In this document: in pieces, positions 6,971-7,402 of the stretch | Position numbering within the stretch: the stretch's first letter is position 1 | Layout of the letters: the number at the start of each line of letters is the position of its first letter | From: Betaproteobacteria bacterium SG8_40 | GTDB taxonomy: Bacteria; Pseudomonadota; Gammaproteobacteria; Burkholderiales; Eutrophovitaceae | Assembly (NCBI GenBank): GCA_001304425.1 | Contig: LJTS01000167.1 | Span: forward strand, 1-7,402 | Length of the DNA stretch: 7,402 bases | Reading direction: 5' to 3' | Notes under the pieces: model-generated | Databases searched by the model: none | What the model saw: the letters and a program-made list of their open reading frames with translations, nothing else | Told to the model about the DNA's origin: nothing | Translations under genes and position numbers: made by a program

Positions 6971-7402
6971 CTAACTGTGCACCAGCGTGCCTTCATCCCC
7001 TCCAACTACGACCCGCTTCAAGGCGCCCGGCTTGAATATACTAAAAACACAGATAGGCAGTTTCTGGTCCCTGCACAACGTCAATGCCGTCGCGTCCATG
7101 ACCTTCAATTGCTTAACGATCGCTTCGTCAAAGCTGATTTTCTGGAACCGCATCGCGTCGGGGTGTGTTTTCGGGTCGTCTGTGTAGACGCCGTCGACTT
7201 TCGTGGCCTTCAACACCACATCCACGTTCATTTCCATGCCCCTGAGGGCGGCTGCCGTATCGGTGGTGAAAAACGGGTTTCCCGTGCCGGCGGCAAAAAT
7301 CACGACGCGCTTCTCTTCGAGATAACGAATTGCCCTGCCTCGAATATAAGGCTCCGCAACCTGCTGTATGGTCAGCGCCGACAGCACCCGGCTGCGCAAC
7401 TT
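6971..7402 (-). CDS. pyrH: UMP kinase PyrH (5' part outside window)
   Basis: PyrH is the bacterial hexameric uridylate kinase of the amino-acid-kinase fold. It phosphorylates UMP to UDP with ATP in pyrimidine nucleotide synthesis. The window holds the C-terminal 143 residues and the TAG stop; about 100 N-terminal residues, with the glycine-rich phosphate-binding loops, lie beyond the right edge. Visible family motifs are VVIFAAGTGNPFFTTDTAAA (UMP-binding region), ALRGMEMNVDVVLKATKVDG followed by VYTDDP (nucleotide-binding region), LKVMDATALTLCRDQKLPI, and the C-terminal FKPGALKRVVVGGDEGTLV. These match E. coli PyrH closely. A TTG at 7397-7399 is in frame but internal to the conserved domain, so it is not the start. 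The stop lies 14 bases before frr, the usual pyrH-frr pairing; rpsB and tsf are expected further upstream. Confidence 0.97.
   Translation of the reverse strand, partial: KLRSRVLSALTIQQVAEPYIRGRAIRYLEEKRVVIFAAGTGNPFFTTDTAAALRGMEMNVDVVLKATKVDGVYTDDPKTHPDAMRFQKISFDEAIVKQLKVMDATALTLCRDQKLPICVFSIFKPGALKRVVVGGDEGTLVHS

Overview
The window holds seven genes, all on the minus strand and tightly packed. They form a conserved cell-envelope and housekeeping cluster that, in transcription order, reads pyrH (5' part missing) - frr - uppS - cdsA - dxr - rseP - bamA (3' end missing). The organism is most likely a member of the Gammaproteobacteria or a close relative. It has a BamA/RseP pair and so a Gram-negative outer membrane. 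Its proteins follow proteobacterial patterns, and the Dxr active-site residues fall at almost the E. coli numbers. The order uppS-cdsA-dxr-rseP is, from general knowledge, the arrangement of Pseudomonas, Xanthomonas and many Betaproteobacteria, whereas Enterobacteria have dxr before uppS. The G+C content looks moderately high by eye. I cannot name a genus.

Layout from the right edge leftwards, in transcription order: pyrH (7402 to 6971, UMP kinase, C-terminal 143 residues); a 14-base gap with a strong Shine-Dalgarno site; frr (6956 to 6393, ribosome recycling factor); uppS (first plausible start at 6316, stop at 5675, undecaprenyl diphosphate synthase); a 24-base gap; cdsA (5650 to 4826, CDP-diglyceride synthase); dxr (4829 to 3597, overlapping cdsA by ATGA); rseP (3597 to 2233, overlapping dxr by one base as TGATG); a 9-base gap; and bamA (2223 to the left edge, signal peptide, five POTRA domains and nearly all of the barrel). 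No gene-free stretch exceeds 80 bases. I see no terminator, promoter, tRNA, repeat, mobile element or CRISPR.

The genes share an envelope theme. Dxr starts the MEP route to isopentenyl diphosphate, which feeds UppS to make the undecaprenyl carrier for peptidoglycan and O-antigen. CdsA makes CDP-diacylglycerol for all phospholipids. RseP is the intramembrane protease of the sigma-E stress pathway, which senses outer-membrane protein folding, and BamA is the machine that inserts those proteins. PyrH and Frr tie the cluster to nucleotide supply and translation.

The one real anomaly is uppS. Homology to the family begins abruptly at the LPRVAGHR segment (position 6355), only 37 bases after the frr stop. 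The universal N-terminal MDGNGRWA block with the catalytic aspartate is absent in all three minus-strand frames, and no in-frame ATG, GTG or TTG precedes the conserved segment. This is either a small deletion that breaks an essential gene or an error in the assembled sequence. The rest of the window is an ordinary conserved locus, and I found no novel system.
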